Below are positions 15,165 through 21,645 of a stretch of DNA of 24,093 nt, one piece after another; position 1 is the stretch's first letter; each line of letters starts with the position of its first letter. The notes under the pieces are model-generated. The model searched no databases and was not told the origin of the DNA. It saw nothing but the letters and a program-made list of their open reading frames with translations. A program made the position numbers and the translations under genes. The stretch covers positions 1-24,093 of the forward strand of contig WFWI01000055.1 in assembly GCA_015491205.1 (NCBI GenBank), read 5' to 3'. Source of the DNA: Candidatus Microgenomates bacterium. GTDB lineage: Bacteria; Patescibacteriota; Microgenomatia; UBA1406; GWC2-37-13.

Positions 15165-16045
15165 AGCTTGTGCTGGGAAATCTTAAAATCCAAAGCCTTT
15201 AAAACTAAAAAAGATAAAATCCTTGGAGTAGTTTTTAGATAATGCTTCTTAAAAAATATTTTCATTGCATTATAAAAATGATACCGAGCAAGCCTTCTTA
15301 TTTTCCTGTCCTTTCCTGAAAGACCGCTTTTGTATTTAAAATGCACTGCTCTATATTTTGGATAGAAAAAAATTGAATAGCCAGCTTTTACAATTCTAAA
15401 GGATAAATCAAGGTCCTCGCCATACATAAAAAACTCCTCGTCAAAGCCACCTACCTCCTCAAAAACCTGCTTTTTGATAAGGAAAAACGCGCCAGAAGGC
15501 GAGTCAATTTTGTGAATTTTGCTAAAATCCTTGTGCAAAAGATGATACCCTCCAAAAAGCTTTTTCAAAAATTTAAAAGGAAGCTTTGAAGCAACCCTTT
15601 CCAACTTTGCAAAATAACAAAAAGAGCGCCAGAGGGTTGGAAAACCCCTATGACATGCCATATCAAGCTCACCGTTTTCCCTCACAAGCTTTACTGTAAG
15701 CCCTGCCCGCTTTTTGCTTTTTTCTAAAAACTTAATAAGCTTTAAAAAATTAACTTTTTCGATTTTTACATCAGGGTTTAAAAACAGAAGATGCTTCCCT
15801 TTTGCTTTTTGCGCTCCCTGATTGTTTGCCTTGCTATATCCCAAATTCTCCTTGTTTTCAATCAACTTTAGGTTTTTAAGTTTAAGGGACTTTATATACT
15901 CTGCAGTTTTATCTTGTGAGGCATTGTCAACGACTATAATCTCCCAACCGCCTTTAAAACTCTTCAAGCTCCTCTCAAGCGAGTCAAGGCAAATTTTTAT
16001 ATAATCTTTACTGTTAAAGCTTACAATAATAACTGAAAGCAGCAT
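15161..16045 (-). CDS. GT2-family glycosyltransferase (rhamnosyltransferase-like)
   Basis: The 294-residue GT-A fold protein begins MLLSVIIVSFNSKDYIKICLDS. It has EIIVVDNASQD 35-45, ENLGYSKANNQG 66-77, the DXD-equivalent FLNPDV 88-93, and the acceptor-side GGFDEEFFMYGEDLDLSFR 199-217. These features are typical of GT2 enzymes adding rhamnose or other deoxysugars to surface polysaccharides. I place the start at the ATG at 16045. A TTG five codons upstream overlaps a TATAAT box, and the resulting five residues are not needed for the fold. The ATG overlaps the ATG of the divergent membrane glycosyltransferase (shared CATG). Confidence 0.9.
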   Translation of the reverse strand: MLLSVIIVSFNSKDYIKICLDSLERSLKSFKGGWEIIVVDNASQDKTAEYIKSLKLKNLKLIENKENLGYSKANNQGAQKAKGKHLLFLNPDVKIEKVNFLKLIKFLEKSKKRAGLTVKLVRENGELDMACHRGFPTLWRSFCYFAKLERVASKLPFKFLKKLFGGYHLLHKDFSKIHKIDSPSGAFFLIKKQVFEEVGGFDEEFFMYGEDLDLSFRIVKAGYSIFFYPKYRAVHFKYKSGLSGKDRKIRRLARYHFYNAMKIFFKKHYLKTTPRILSFLVLKALDFKISQHKL

Positions 16046-17276
16046 GGGTAAATTATACAAAAAAGAAAGCTTTTTATTGACCCTCCTTTTACTTTTTGCC
16101 TTTGGAATAATTTTTTACAAGTTTCCTAACCTGCCCAAAAACTTGGCTTTTGACGAGCTTGAGTTTGCAAAACTAGCTCTTTCTTTGGATGGTAAGCCTT
16201 ATACCCCTTACTCTCCATATGCAACAGGCCATACTACGCTTTATTACTATATAATCCTTTTCTCTTTTAAAGTCTTTGGCGTAAACAACTTCGCTTTCAG
16301 GCTCCCAGCAGCGCTTTTTGGTTTCCTCTCAGTACTCATCTTCTGGAAAACGACAAAGCTTATCTTTAAAAACAGCCTATTTTTAACCTTCACTTCAACC
16401 TTTATCTTAACCTCACAGCGCTGGTTTTTTAACTTTGCCCGTTATGGCTTTGAAGCAACATTTTTGCTTCTTTTGGAATCAACAAGTTTACTTTTTCTCC
16501 TAAAATTCTTTTATTCTAAAAAAACCCCTGCCTTTCTGTTTGCCAGCTTATTTGCTGGGCTTGCTTACAACTCCTATGCTGCAGGCAGAATTTTTCCTTT
16601 ACTTTTTGTTTTTCTATCCTTCTACCTTCTCATAACTCAAAAGTTAAAATTAAAAACATTTGCTGCAGGAGTATTAATACTTTTCCTAACAACCCTTCCT
16701 TTGAACCTTTATTTTATAAACAACCCTGACATAAGGGCAAAACAGCAGATATTTTTTTTGGATAAAAATTTAAACTTGCCCAAAAAATTGGAATTTCTAG
16801 CTCAAAACTTGAAATCCTATGCCCTTTCATTCTCATTTAAAGGAGATGTAAACGGCAAGCACAACTATCCTTTAAAACCAGCTCTAAACCCTGCCATCGC
16901 TGGTCTTTTTTACCTAGGGTTTTTCCTAAGCTTGAGGAGGATAAAAAAATTTGAAAACCTCCTTTTCCTCTCCTGGTTTTTTGCTTCCCTTACTCCAGCT
17001 ATTCTTACCTATCCTTGGGAAAATCCGAATATGTTGCGCACTTACACAAGCCTGCCGGCTATTGCCTATTTTTCTGCCCTTTCCTTAGAATTTTTAAAAA
17101 GAAAGCTTAAAATTACAATTTATGCCTTTGCAATAATCCTTTTGCTTTCAGCTTTTTACGAGGCCAGAACCTATTTTTATTATCAAACCAGAATCTTTGA
17201 CCAAGCCTTTGAGATAAAAACGCCACTGGAAGTGTTTTATAGGGAAGGGAAGCTAGAAATAGAAGACTCCAAATAA
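16044..17276 (+). CDS. Polytopic membrane glycosyltransferase (GT39/PMT or ArnT-like)
   Basis: The 410-residue protein is very hydrophobic, with about eight to ten predicted membrane helices. The first is at about 10-25, directly followed by an extracytoplasmic loop with FDELEFAKLALSL (Asp37-Glu38). That acidic pair in the first loop is the catalytic landmark of GT-C enzymes of the PMT/ArnT type, which use polyprenyl-phosphate sugars. GHTTLYYYIILFSFKVFG and a later aromatic-rich loop (YPWENPNMLRTYTSLPAI) fit the same group. It is divergent from the GT2/GT4 pair and probably acts on the same surface glycan or on exported proteins. I found no leaderless-type -10 box before it; TACAAT at about 16022-16027 could serve with a short leader. 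Confidence 0.82.
   Translation: MGKLYKKESFLLTLLLLFAFGIIFYKFPNLPKNLAFDELEFAKLALSLDGKPYTPYSPYATGHTTLYYYIILFSFKVFGVNNFAFRLPAALFGFLSVLIFWKTTKLIFKNSLFLTFTSTFILTSQRWFFNFARYGFEATFLLLLESTSLLFLLKFFYSKKTPAFLFASLFAGLAYNSYAAGRIFPLLFVFLSFYLLITQKLKLKTFAAGVLILFLTTLPLNLYFINNPDIRAKQQIFFLDKNLNLPKKLEFLAQNLKSYALSFSFKGDVNGKHNYPLKPALNPAIAGLFYLGFFLSLRRIKKFENLLFLSWFFASLTPAILTYPWENPNMLRTYTSLPAIAYFSALSLEFLKRKLKITIYAFAIILLLSAFYEARTYFYYQTRIFDQAFEIKTPLEVFYREGKLEIEDSK
16052..16059 (-). promoter_or_regulatory. -10 box of GT2 gene, 6 nt before its ATG and inside the divergent gene
   Basis: On the minus strand TG is directly followed by TATAAT (16057-16052), then TTACCC and the ATG at 16045. The box lies within codons 3-5 of the plus-strand gene that starts at 16044. 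It decides the GT2 start in favour of the ATG. Confidence 0.65.
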
Positions 17277-17280
17277 ATTT

Positions 17281-17404
17281 AAGCGCAAAAGGCAAAGCGA
17301 AAAGCGCAAAACTACAGCGTAAAGCTAAAAGCTATATAATTTTCCTCGCTAGTTTTAAGTTTTGCGTTGTAGCTTTGCGCTTTGCACTTTGCGCTTTACG
17401 CTTT
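17281..17404. repeat. Word-repeat inverted element C (probable bidirectional terminator)
   Basis: The gap between the convergent membrane glycosyltransferase and rpsI consists of a left arm (17281-17332) of AAAGCGC/AAAGGC/AAAGCT words and a right arm (17348-17404) of the reverse words (GCGCTTT, GCTTTGCGC, TTTGCACTTTGCG). They can pair imperfectly over about 50 bp around a short AT loop. It shares 15 nt exactly with repeat D inside nnrD. Confidence 0.8.
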
Positions 17405-17409
17405 CATAA

Positions 17410-17862
17410 TTATCGTTTTGGTGATTGCTTCTTTCTCCTTGCCTTTCCGCCAGTGCCAACCTTTCTTCTTTCCCTTGCCCTCGGATCGCGGGTAAGAAGA
17501 CCTTCCTTTTTAAGAACTGGCCTGTAGGCTTCTCTATCTACTTTTTCTAAAGCTCGCGCCAGGCCATGAACTATAGCTCCAAGCTGGCCACTTTTGCCTC
17601 CGCCTTCTACTTTTATGGAGACAGCAAATCTATCAGCACAGCCTGTAAGCTCCAAGGGCTTCATATAAATGTTTCTCTCCCAAACATGAGGATAAATTTT
17701 TTCAATTGGCTTTCCATTTACATAAATCTCGCCTTTTTTAATCTCAAACCCATCTACTTTTACGGGTGCTTTGCCGATTGTAATATACAGCCTAACCCTG
17801 GCAGTAGCCTCCTTTCTTCTGCCAACTGCCTCGTAATATTTAAGCGCCTTTTTCCTTGCCAT
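17410..17862 (-). CDS. rpsI: 30S ribosomal protein S9
   Basis: S9 binds 16S rRNA in the small-subunit head, and its C-terminal tail reaches the P-site tRNA. The 150-residue protein has YYEAVGRRKEATARVRL near the start, GGGKSGQLGAIVHGLARAL, and LLTRDPRARERRKVGTGGKARRKKQSPKR at the end, all hallmarks of the family, including the terminal Lys-Arg. I start at the ATG at 17862 (MARKKALKYYE). An 18-residue upstream extension would lie in rplM and has no family similarity. It overlaps rplM by 23 bp and closes the long ribosomal transcript just before repeat element C. Confidence 0.97.
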   Translation of the reverse strand: MARKKALKYYEAVGRRKEATARVRLYITIGKAPVKVDGFEIKKGEIYVNGKPIEKIYPHVWERNIYMKPLELTGCADRFAVSIKVEGGGKSGQLGAIVHGLARALEKVDREAYRPVLKKEGLLTRDPRARERRKVGTGGKARRKKQSPKR

Positions 17863-18298
17863 CTTTTGATTTTTCAAACTTATCACTGTAAGGATGATCC
17901 TTACTTTCAAAAACAAAAAGCCTCCTTAGCCTCTTTTTTCTATGCTTGTTTTTTGGAAGCATCCCTGAAACTGCATGTTCTATTATTTTTGCAGGATTTC
18001 GCTGCATCAACTGTTCAAAAGTTTCTTTTTTCAATCCTCCTGGATAACCGCTGTATCGAGTATAAACCTTCTGCTTGCTTTTTTTTCCAGTAACTTTTAC
18101 ATGCTTTGCATTAATAACTACAACATAATCGCCCATATCAAGATAGGGGACATAGTTCACCTTGTGCTTGCCTTGAAGAAGCGTGGCAATTTGAGTAGCT
18201 ACTCTTCCCAACACCTTGCCCTTTACATCAACAAGGTGCCAACCCCTTTGAATCTCGCTTTCCTTTACTGATTTTGTTTGCTCAGTCAGTCTTGGCAT
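17840..18298 (-). CDS. rplM: 50S ribosomal protein L13
   Basis: L13 is an early-binding large-subunit protein. The 152 residues show WHLVDVKGKVLGRVATQIATLLQGK, DMGDYVVVINA, YTRYSGYPGG and AVSGMLPKNKHRKKRLRRLFVF, all standard. The start is set at the ATG at 18298 (MPRLTEQ), inside the 3' end of rplQ (17-bp overlap); an upstream start six codons earlier is unlikely. The rplM-rpsI pair directly follows rplQ, as in many bacteria. The C-terminus (about 139-152) is a loose Lys-rich tail that overlaps rpsI. Confidence 0.97.
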   Translation of the reverse strand: MPRLTEQTKSVKESEIQRGWHLVDVKGKVLGRVATQIATLLQGKHKVNYVPYLDMGDYVVVINAKHVKVTGKKSKQKVYTRYSGYPGGLKKETFEQLMQRNPAKIIEHAVSGMLPKNKHRKKRLRRLFVFESKDHPYSDKFEKSKDGKEKGA

Positions 18299-18770
18299 TT
18301 TTGTTTTTGCTCTCAACTTCTACCTTTGACTTCTCCTTCGCCTCAATTTTTTCCTCTTTTTTCTCTTCCTTCTTTTTTGACTTTCCTTTTTTCTCCTCCT
18401 TTTTTGTTGCAACCGGATTTTCTACCCACTCAACCCTGGCCATAGCAGCTCCATCTGACTCTCTTGGAAGAAGTTTCACGATCCTTACATAACCTCCTAT
18501 CCTATCCTTAAAAAAAGGACCTACTTTCTCAAACATAAATTCTACCCATTCTTTTTTCACTATGTGACTTAAAAGCACATTTTTGTTGGCTTCATTTTTT
18601 TCCCTTGCCTTATATACAAGCCTATCTAAATAAGATTTTAAAGCCCTTGCCTTGGGCAAGGTAGTAGTGATTTTTCCATGCTCTAGAAAATTCCACACAA
18701 GCTTCCTCATCAACATTTTGTTGTGATCCTTGCCAAAGCGAAATTTTATCTTCTTTACCCGGTGCCTCAT
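18282..18770 (-). CDS. rplQ: 50S ribosomal protein L17 with long Lys/Glu tail
   Basis: L17 lies near the peptide exit tunnel. The first ~120 residues are normal: MRHRVKKIKFRFGKDHNKML, then NFLEHGKITTTLPKAR, and GGYVRIVKLLPRESDGAAMARVEWVE. After residue ~122 a 40-residue low-complexity tail of Lys, Glu and Ser follows, taking the protein to 162 residues against about 116-127 in many bacteria. The tail could be disordered. rpoA ends 14 bp upstream. Confidence 0.96.
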   Translation of the reverse strand: MRHRVKKIKFRFGKDHNKMLMRKLVWNFLEHGKITTTLPKARALKSYLDRLVYKAREKNEANKNVLLSHIVKKEWVEFMFEKVGPFFKDRIGGYVRIVKLLPRESDGAAMARVEWVENPVATKKEEKKGKSKKKEEKKEEKIEAKEKSKVEVESKNKNAKTD

Positions 18771-18784
18771 AAAAAGTTTTTAGC

Positions 18785-19711
18785 TTATTCCAACTTGTAC
18801 CCAAGCTTCTCAAGCTCTTTGTCAATAAGCTCGATTGACTTTTTACCAAGTCCTTTCATCCCTTCAAGTTTGGCTCTTCCTGCTTTTAATAGATCCCCAA
18901 CCGTCTCTATATTCTCCCTCAAAAGCGCATTTATAATTCTTGAAGGAAGATCAAGTTCATCTATTATAATCTCAGAAAGTTTTTTAAGCTCTGCTTCTTT
19001 TTCGATCTCCTCTTCACTTTTTTGGGGTTTTTCAACAGGCTTGTCTTCTCCTGAAAGAATTCTTGCAAAATGTTCAGCCAAGATCTCAGATGCTTCTCTA
19101 ACAGCCTTATCAGGTGATACAGCTCCATTCGTCCAAACTTCAAGAATAAGCTTATCATAATCACTCTTCCTTCCCACCCGTGCTTTTCCCACTTCAAAAT
19201 TAACTTTTTCAACTGGAGAGAAGAAAACATCCAAATAAAGCACGCCGTATTCTTTATCCCTTATATCCTCTACAAACCTATATCCTATTCCCTTTTCTAC
19301 TTTAGCCTCAAAAACAAGCTTGGCTTTATCATCAGTTAAAGTTGCAATAAGCTCATCACCATTTATAATCTCAACATTCCCTTTAAGATCCTTAGCATAA
19401 ACTTTACCTTTTCCTTTAGCTTCAAGTTTGAGAGTGTAAGGCGGCTCTCCTACTGGTTTAAGATAGAGTTTTTTGAGGTTCAAGAGAATATCAAGCACTG
19501 ATTCTTTTACACCTTTTATAGTGGAAAACTGATGTACAACCCCCTCCATTCTAACCTCTGTTATCGCTGCTCCCTCAATAGAGGACAGAAGAGTCCTGCG
19601 CAAAGCCAGCCCCATACTATGCCCAAAACTTTGAGGAAGAGGCTCTATAACAAACTTGCCATAAGAATCCGATAAGTTCTCAACTTTGGTTACAAAGTTT
19701 GCCTTCAACAT
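18785..19711 (-). CDS. rpoA: DNA-directed RNA polymerase subunit alpha
   Basis: The alpha subunit nucleates RNA polymerase assembly, and its C-terminal domain contacts UP elements and activators. The 308-residue protein has the N-terminal dimerisation domain (about 1-230), with GHSMGLALRRTLLSSIEGAAITEVRMEG and VHQFSTIKGVKESVLDILLNLK. An acidic linker (about 225-245) leads to the alpha-CTD, with LPSRIINALLRENIETVGDLLKAG and LEGMKGLGKKSIELIDKELEKLG. The length is typical. It follows rpsD by 20 bp, and that gap holds a -10-like box 8 nt from its ATG, so rpoA may also be made from its own transcript. Confidence 0.98.
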   Translation of the reverse strand: MLKANFVTKVENLSDSYGKFVIEPLPQSFGHSMGLALRRTLLSSIEGAAITEVRMEGVVHQFSTIKGVKESVLDILLNLKKLYLKPVGEPPYTLKLEAKGKGKVYAKDLKGNVEIINGDELIATLTDDKAKLVFEAKVEKGIGYRFVEDIRDKEYGVLYLDVFFSPVEKVNFEVGKARVGRKSDYDKLILEVWTNGAVSPDKAVREASEILAEHFARILSGEDKPVEKPQKSEEEIEKEAELKKLSEIIIDELDLPSRIINALLRENIETVGDLLKAGRAKLEGMKGLGKKSIELIDKELEKLGYKLE

Positions 19712-19719
19712 AGCTTTAA

Positions 19720-19728
19720 ATTTTACAA
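19720..19728 (-). promoter_or_regulatory. -10 box of rpoA, 8 nt before its ATG
   Basis: On the minus strand TTG-TAAAAT is followed by TTAAAGCT and the rpoA ATG at 19711. It begins right after the rpsD stop. It would give a leaderless rpoA mRNA separate from the ribosomal-protein transcript. Confidence 0.55.
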
Positions 19729-19731
19729 TTT

Positions 19732-20346
19732 TTAACGTGAATAAAAGTCAACTACCATTCGCAAATCAACTATTTTAGCAATCTCCTCCTCTGTAGGTTC
19801 CTCAACAAGCTCTCCTATTAAACCTTTCTTCTTTAACCATTTTGGCAATACTATTTTCTCCTCAAGCATCTTTTTTATATAAGGTATTTGAGTTGACTTT
19901 TTATCTTTAAAAGTAATTTTATCTCCCACTCTTACCTGGTAAGAGGCTATATTTACTACTTTATCATTTACCTTTATATGCCTGTGGGAAACAAGCTGGC
20001 GCGCTGCTGCCCTTGTGGGAGCAAAGCCTAACCTATAAACAATATTATCAAGCCTCTTTTCAAGCATCTGACAAAGGAAAAGGGCGGTGTTGCCTTTTTT
20101 CTCTACTGCTTTTTCAAAATAATTTTGCAACTGTCTTTCGTTTATTCCAAACATGTACTTTAACTTTTGCTTTTCCAAAAGCTGCCTTCCATATTCCGTA
20201 AGCCTCCTTCTTTTTTTGCCATGTTGTCCTGGCCTTATATTAAGCTTTCTTATCATTCTCTCATAGCTTTTAGTACCAGGCGTTTTAAGCCCGAATTCGA
20301 CTCCAAATTTCCTAGCTATCCTTACCTTTGGCCCTGTGTACTTCAT
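19732..20346 (-). CDS. rpsD: 30S ribosomal protein S4
   Basis: S4 is a primary 16S rRNA binder and, in E. coli, the autoregulator of the alpha operon. The 204 residues show MKYTGPKVRIARKFG, RPGQHGKKRRRLTEYGRQLLEKQKLK, the S4 RNA-binding domain LEKRLDNIVYRLGFAPTRAAARQLVSHRHIKVN (about 96-128), and the end WLKKKGLIGELVEEP...VDFYSR. No N-terminal Cys zinc knuckle is present, so it is the zinc-free form. It sits in the order rpsM-rpsK-rpsD-rpoA-rplQ, identical to the classical alpha operon. Confidence 0.98.
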   Translation of the reverse strand: MKYTGPKVRIARKFGVEFGLKTPGTKSYERMIRKLNIRPGQHGKKRRRLTEYGRQLLEKQKLKYMFGINERQLQNYFEKAVEKKGNTALFLCQMLEKRLDNIVYRLGFAPTRAAARQLVSHRHIKVNDKVVNIASYQVRVGDKITFKDKKSTQIPYIKKMLEEKIVLPKWLKKKGLIGELVEEPTEEEIAKIVDLRMVVDFYSR

Positions 20347-20362
20347 AATTTAGTCAAAAAAC

Positions 20363-20743
20363 TTATGGCTGCCTCATCTTAGGAGGCCTTACACCATTGT
20401 GAGGAATAGGAGTAATATCAACAACTCTCTCAACATCAACCTCAGCCCCTCTTAAAACTCTTAAAGCTGCTTCCCTGCCTGGACCTATACCTTTGATAAG
20501 AACTATAGCAGATTTCATTCCATGCTCTAATATTGCCCTTTTTACTGCTGCCTCAACTGTCAAAGTTGCTGCATAAGGTGTAGACTTTCTCGTTCCCCTA
20601 AAACCAAACTGCCCACAAGAGGCTGTAAATATTGGATTGCCTTCAATATCGGTTATTGTTACAATCGTATTGTTGAAAGTGGCTGTAACGTATATTCTTC
20701 CTCTTTCAACTATCCTTTTTTCCTTTTTTTTCTTTTTTGGCAT
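20363..20743 (-). CDS. rpsK: 30S ribosomal protein S11
   Basis: S11 shapes the small-subunit platform near the E site. The 126-residue protein contains GRIYVTATFNNTIVTITDIEGNP, FRGTRKSTPYAATLTVEAAVKRAI, VLIKGIGPGREAALRVL and DITPIPHNGVRPPKMRQP, all diagnostic. The N-terminus has a short Lys-rich stretch before the fold. Its ATG follows a 60-nt repeat-like gap after rpsM (element E) with no Shine-Dalgarno motif close to the ATG. Confidence 0.98.
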   Translation of the reverse strand: MPKKKKKEKRIVERGRIYVTATFNNTIVTITDIEGNPIFTASCGQFGFRGTRKSTPYAATLTVEAAVKRAILEHGMKSAIVLIKGIGPGREAALRVLRGAEVDVERVVDITPIPHNGVRPPKMRQP

Positions 20744-20751
20744 CGCTCTTT

Positions 20752-20803
20752 TACTTTAATCTTAAAACTTTCTAACCTTGCAACTTTATAACTTTAAAAC
20801 CTT
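20752..20803 (-). repeat. AAAGTT word repeat E between rpsM and rpsK
   Basis: On the minus strand the gap is a run of AAAGTT/AAGGTT/GTTTTAAAG words. GAAAGGTTTTAAAGTTA recurs as GAAAGTTTTAAGATTA about 35 nt later with few changes. It has the same short-word style as elements A-D but no inverted arm, so it should not terminate the ribosomal transcript. Confidence 0.55.
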
Positions 20804-21229
20804 TCAATTTTTCTTTTTTTGTTTCTTTTGCTTTTCAATTTGCTCTATCTTTGCCCACATCTCCTTTGTAAAGGCACTTACTGTGCGCCTCTTACCTCTT
20901 TTTGTTCTAGCATTTGAACGTGTTCTCTGCCCTCTTACAGGAAGATTTTGCATATGCCTTATACCTCTATAACACCTTATCTGTTTCAACCTTTCTATAT
21001 TTTCCTTTATCTCTTCTCTTAATTCTCCTTCCAATTTAAAATTAGCTTGCAAATACTCGTTTATCTTTTTCAGTTCTTCCTCTGTCAAGTCCTTAACTCG
21101 CTTATTTCCATCAATTGACAAATCAGTTAAAACCTTTCTTGCCCTAGGCCAACCAATACCATAAATTTTTGTTAGCCCGTACTCTATCCTGTCCTTGTCA
21201 GGTATAACTACTCCGTAAATCCTTACCAT
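20804..21229 (-). CDS. rpsM: 30S ribosomal protein S13
   Basis: S13 bridges the 30S head to the 50S subunit and contacts P-site tRNA. The 141-residue protein has MVRIYGVVIPDKDRIEYGLTKIYGIG at the start and the helix-hairpin-helix IYGIGWPRARKVLTD. RLKQIRCYRGIRHMQNLPVRGQRTRSNARTKRGK carries the conserved RGxRHxxxLPVRGQRTxxNART motif. A Lys/Gln-rich tail follows residue ~128, making it longer than the common ~120. It is the first gene of the classical alpha-operon order and is preceded by its own -10 element and hairpin leader. Confidence 0.98.
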   Translation of the reverse strand: MVRIYGVVIPDKDRIEYGLTKIYGIGWPRARKVLTDLSIDGNKRVKDLTEEELKKINEYLQANFKLEGELREEIKENIERLKQIRCYRGIRHMQNLPVRGQRTRSNARTKRGKRRTVSAFTKEMWAKIEQIEKQKKQKKKN

Positions 21230-21240
21230 TTTTATAAACT

Positions 21241-21266
21241 AAAAAAACTTCTCCTAAATTAGGAAA
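21241..21266 (-). terminator. Hairpin plus U-run in the rpmJ-rpsM gap (weak terminator or leader structure)
   Basis: On the minus strand TTTCCTA pairs with TAGGAGA (7 bp, one G-U) around a 3-nt loop at 21266-21250, followed shortly by seven Ts (21247-21241). For RNA arriving from infA-rpmJ this resembles a weak Rho-independent terminator. For RNA starting at the adjacent promoter it would form the 5' end of the rpsM leader. The stem is short and AT-rich, so strength is uncertain. Confidence 0.5.
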
Positions 21267-21270
21267 CTAA

Positions 21271-21279
21271 ATTATACCA
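21271..21279 (-). promoter_or_regulatory. Extended -10 promoter of the alpha operon (rpsM)
   Basis: On the minus strand TGG-TATAAT is a perfect extended -10 element. The predicted start near 21264 leaves a leader of about 35 nt before the rpsM ATG at 21229, unlike the leaderless boxes elsewhere. It stands where the E. coli alpha operon has its own S4-regulated leader. Confidence 0.65.
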
Positions 21280-21292
21280 CAAATTATTCTTT

Positions 21293-21406
21293 TTAACCTT
21301 GTCTTTGCTTGTGTTTAGGATTTTCGCAAACAATATAAAGTTTGCCCTTTCTTTTTACCATTTTGCATTTACTACAGATTTTCTTAATAGAAGCTCTAAC
21401 TTTCAT
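21293..21406 (-). CDS. rpmJ: 50S ribosomal protein L36
   Basis: This 37-residue gene encodes MKVRASIKKICSKCK..., with CENPKHKQRQG at the end, which is the unmistakable L36 sequence. The zinc ligands are Cys11, Cys14, Cys27 and His32. Its ATG overlaps the infA stop by 4 bp (ATGA). L36 binds 23S rRNA domain VI late in assembly. The Cys-containing form is the zinc-dependent one. Confidence 0.97.
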   Translation of the reverse strand: MKVRASIKKICSKCKMVKRKGKLYIVCENPKHKQRQG

Positions 21407-21627
21407 AGCCTGTAAATTATCCTTCCCCTGTTAGGATCAAAAGGGGTAATTTCCAATTTCACCTTATCCCCAGGCATAATTTTAATAAAATTTCGTCTCA
21501 TCTTACCGGATAGATAACACAAAACTACTTTATCAGTCCCCTCAATTTTAACTCTAAAAAGAGTATTTGGCAAGTTCTCTATTACCTCTCCTTCAAACAC
21601 ATAGGTTCCCTTTTTTGTCTTTTCCAT
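21403..21627 (-). CDS. infA: Translation initiation factor IF-1
   Basis: IF-1 occupies the A site during initiation and supports IF-2 and IF-3. The 74-residue OB-fold protein has GEVIENLPNTLFRVKIEG, VLCYLSGKMRRNFIKIMPGDKVKLEITPFDPNRGRIIYRL, matching the family from end to end and at the usual length. Its -10 box overlaps the map stop codon and lies 9 nt before the ATG, predicting a leaderless infA-rpmJ mRNA. The infA-rpmJ-rpsM order is normal for bacteria. Confidence 0.97.
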   Translation of the reverse strand: MEKTKKGTYVFEGEVIENLPNTLFRVKIEGTDKVVLCYLSGKMRRNFIKIMPGDKVKLEITPFDPNRGRIIYRL

Positions 21628-21636
21628 AGACTTATA

Positions 21637-21645
21637 ATTATATCA
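21637..21645 (-). promoter_or_regulatory. Perfect extended -10 promoter of infA, overlapping the map stop codon
   Basis: On the minus strand TGA-TATAAT is a perfect extended -10 element embedded in the last codons and stop of map. TATAAGTCT and the infA ATG at 21627 follow. The spacing is 9 nt, consistent with a leaderless mRNA. Confidence 0.68.

Noticed and set aside
17863..17916. 18-residue N-terminal extension of S9
   Set aside because: It lies inside rplM and has no S9 similarity; MARKKALKYYE is the proper start.
17566..18093. A 175-codon open frame on the plus strand across rpsI and rplM
   Set aside because: It is antisense to two certain ribosomal genes, has no recognisable family pattern, and its composition follows the opposite strand.
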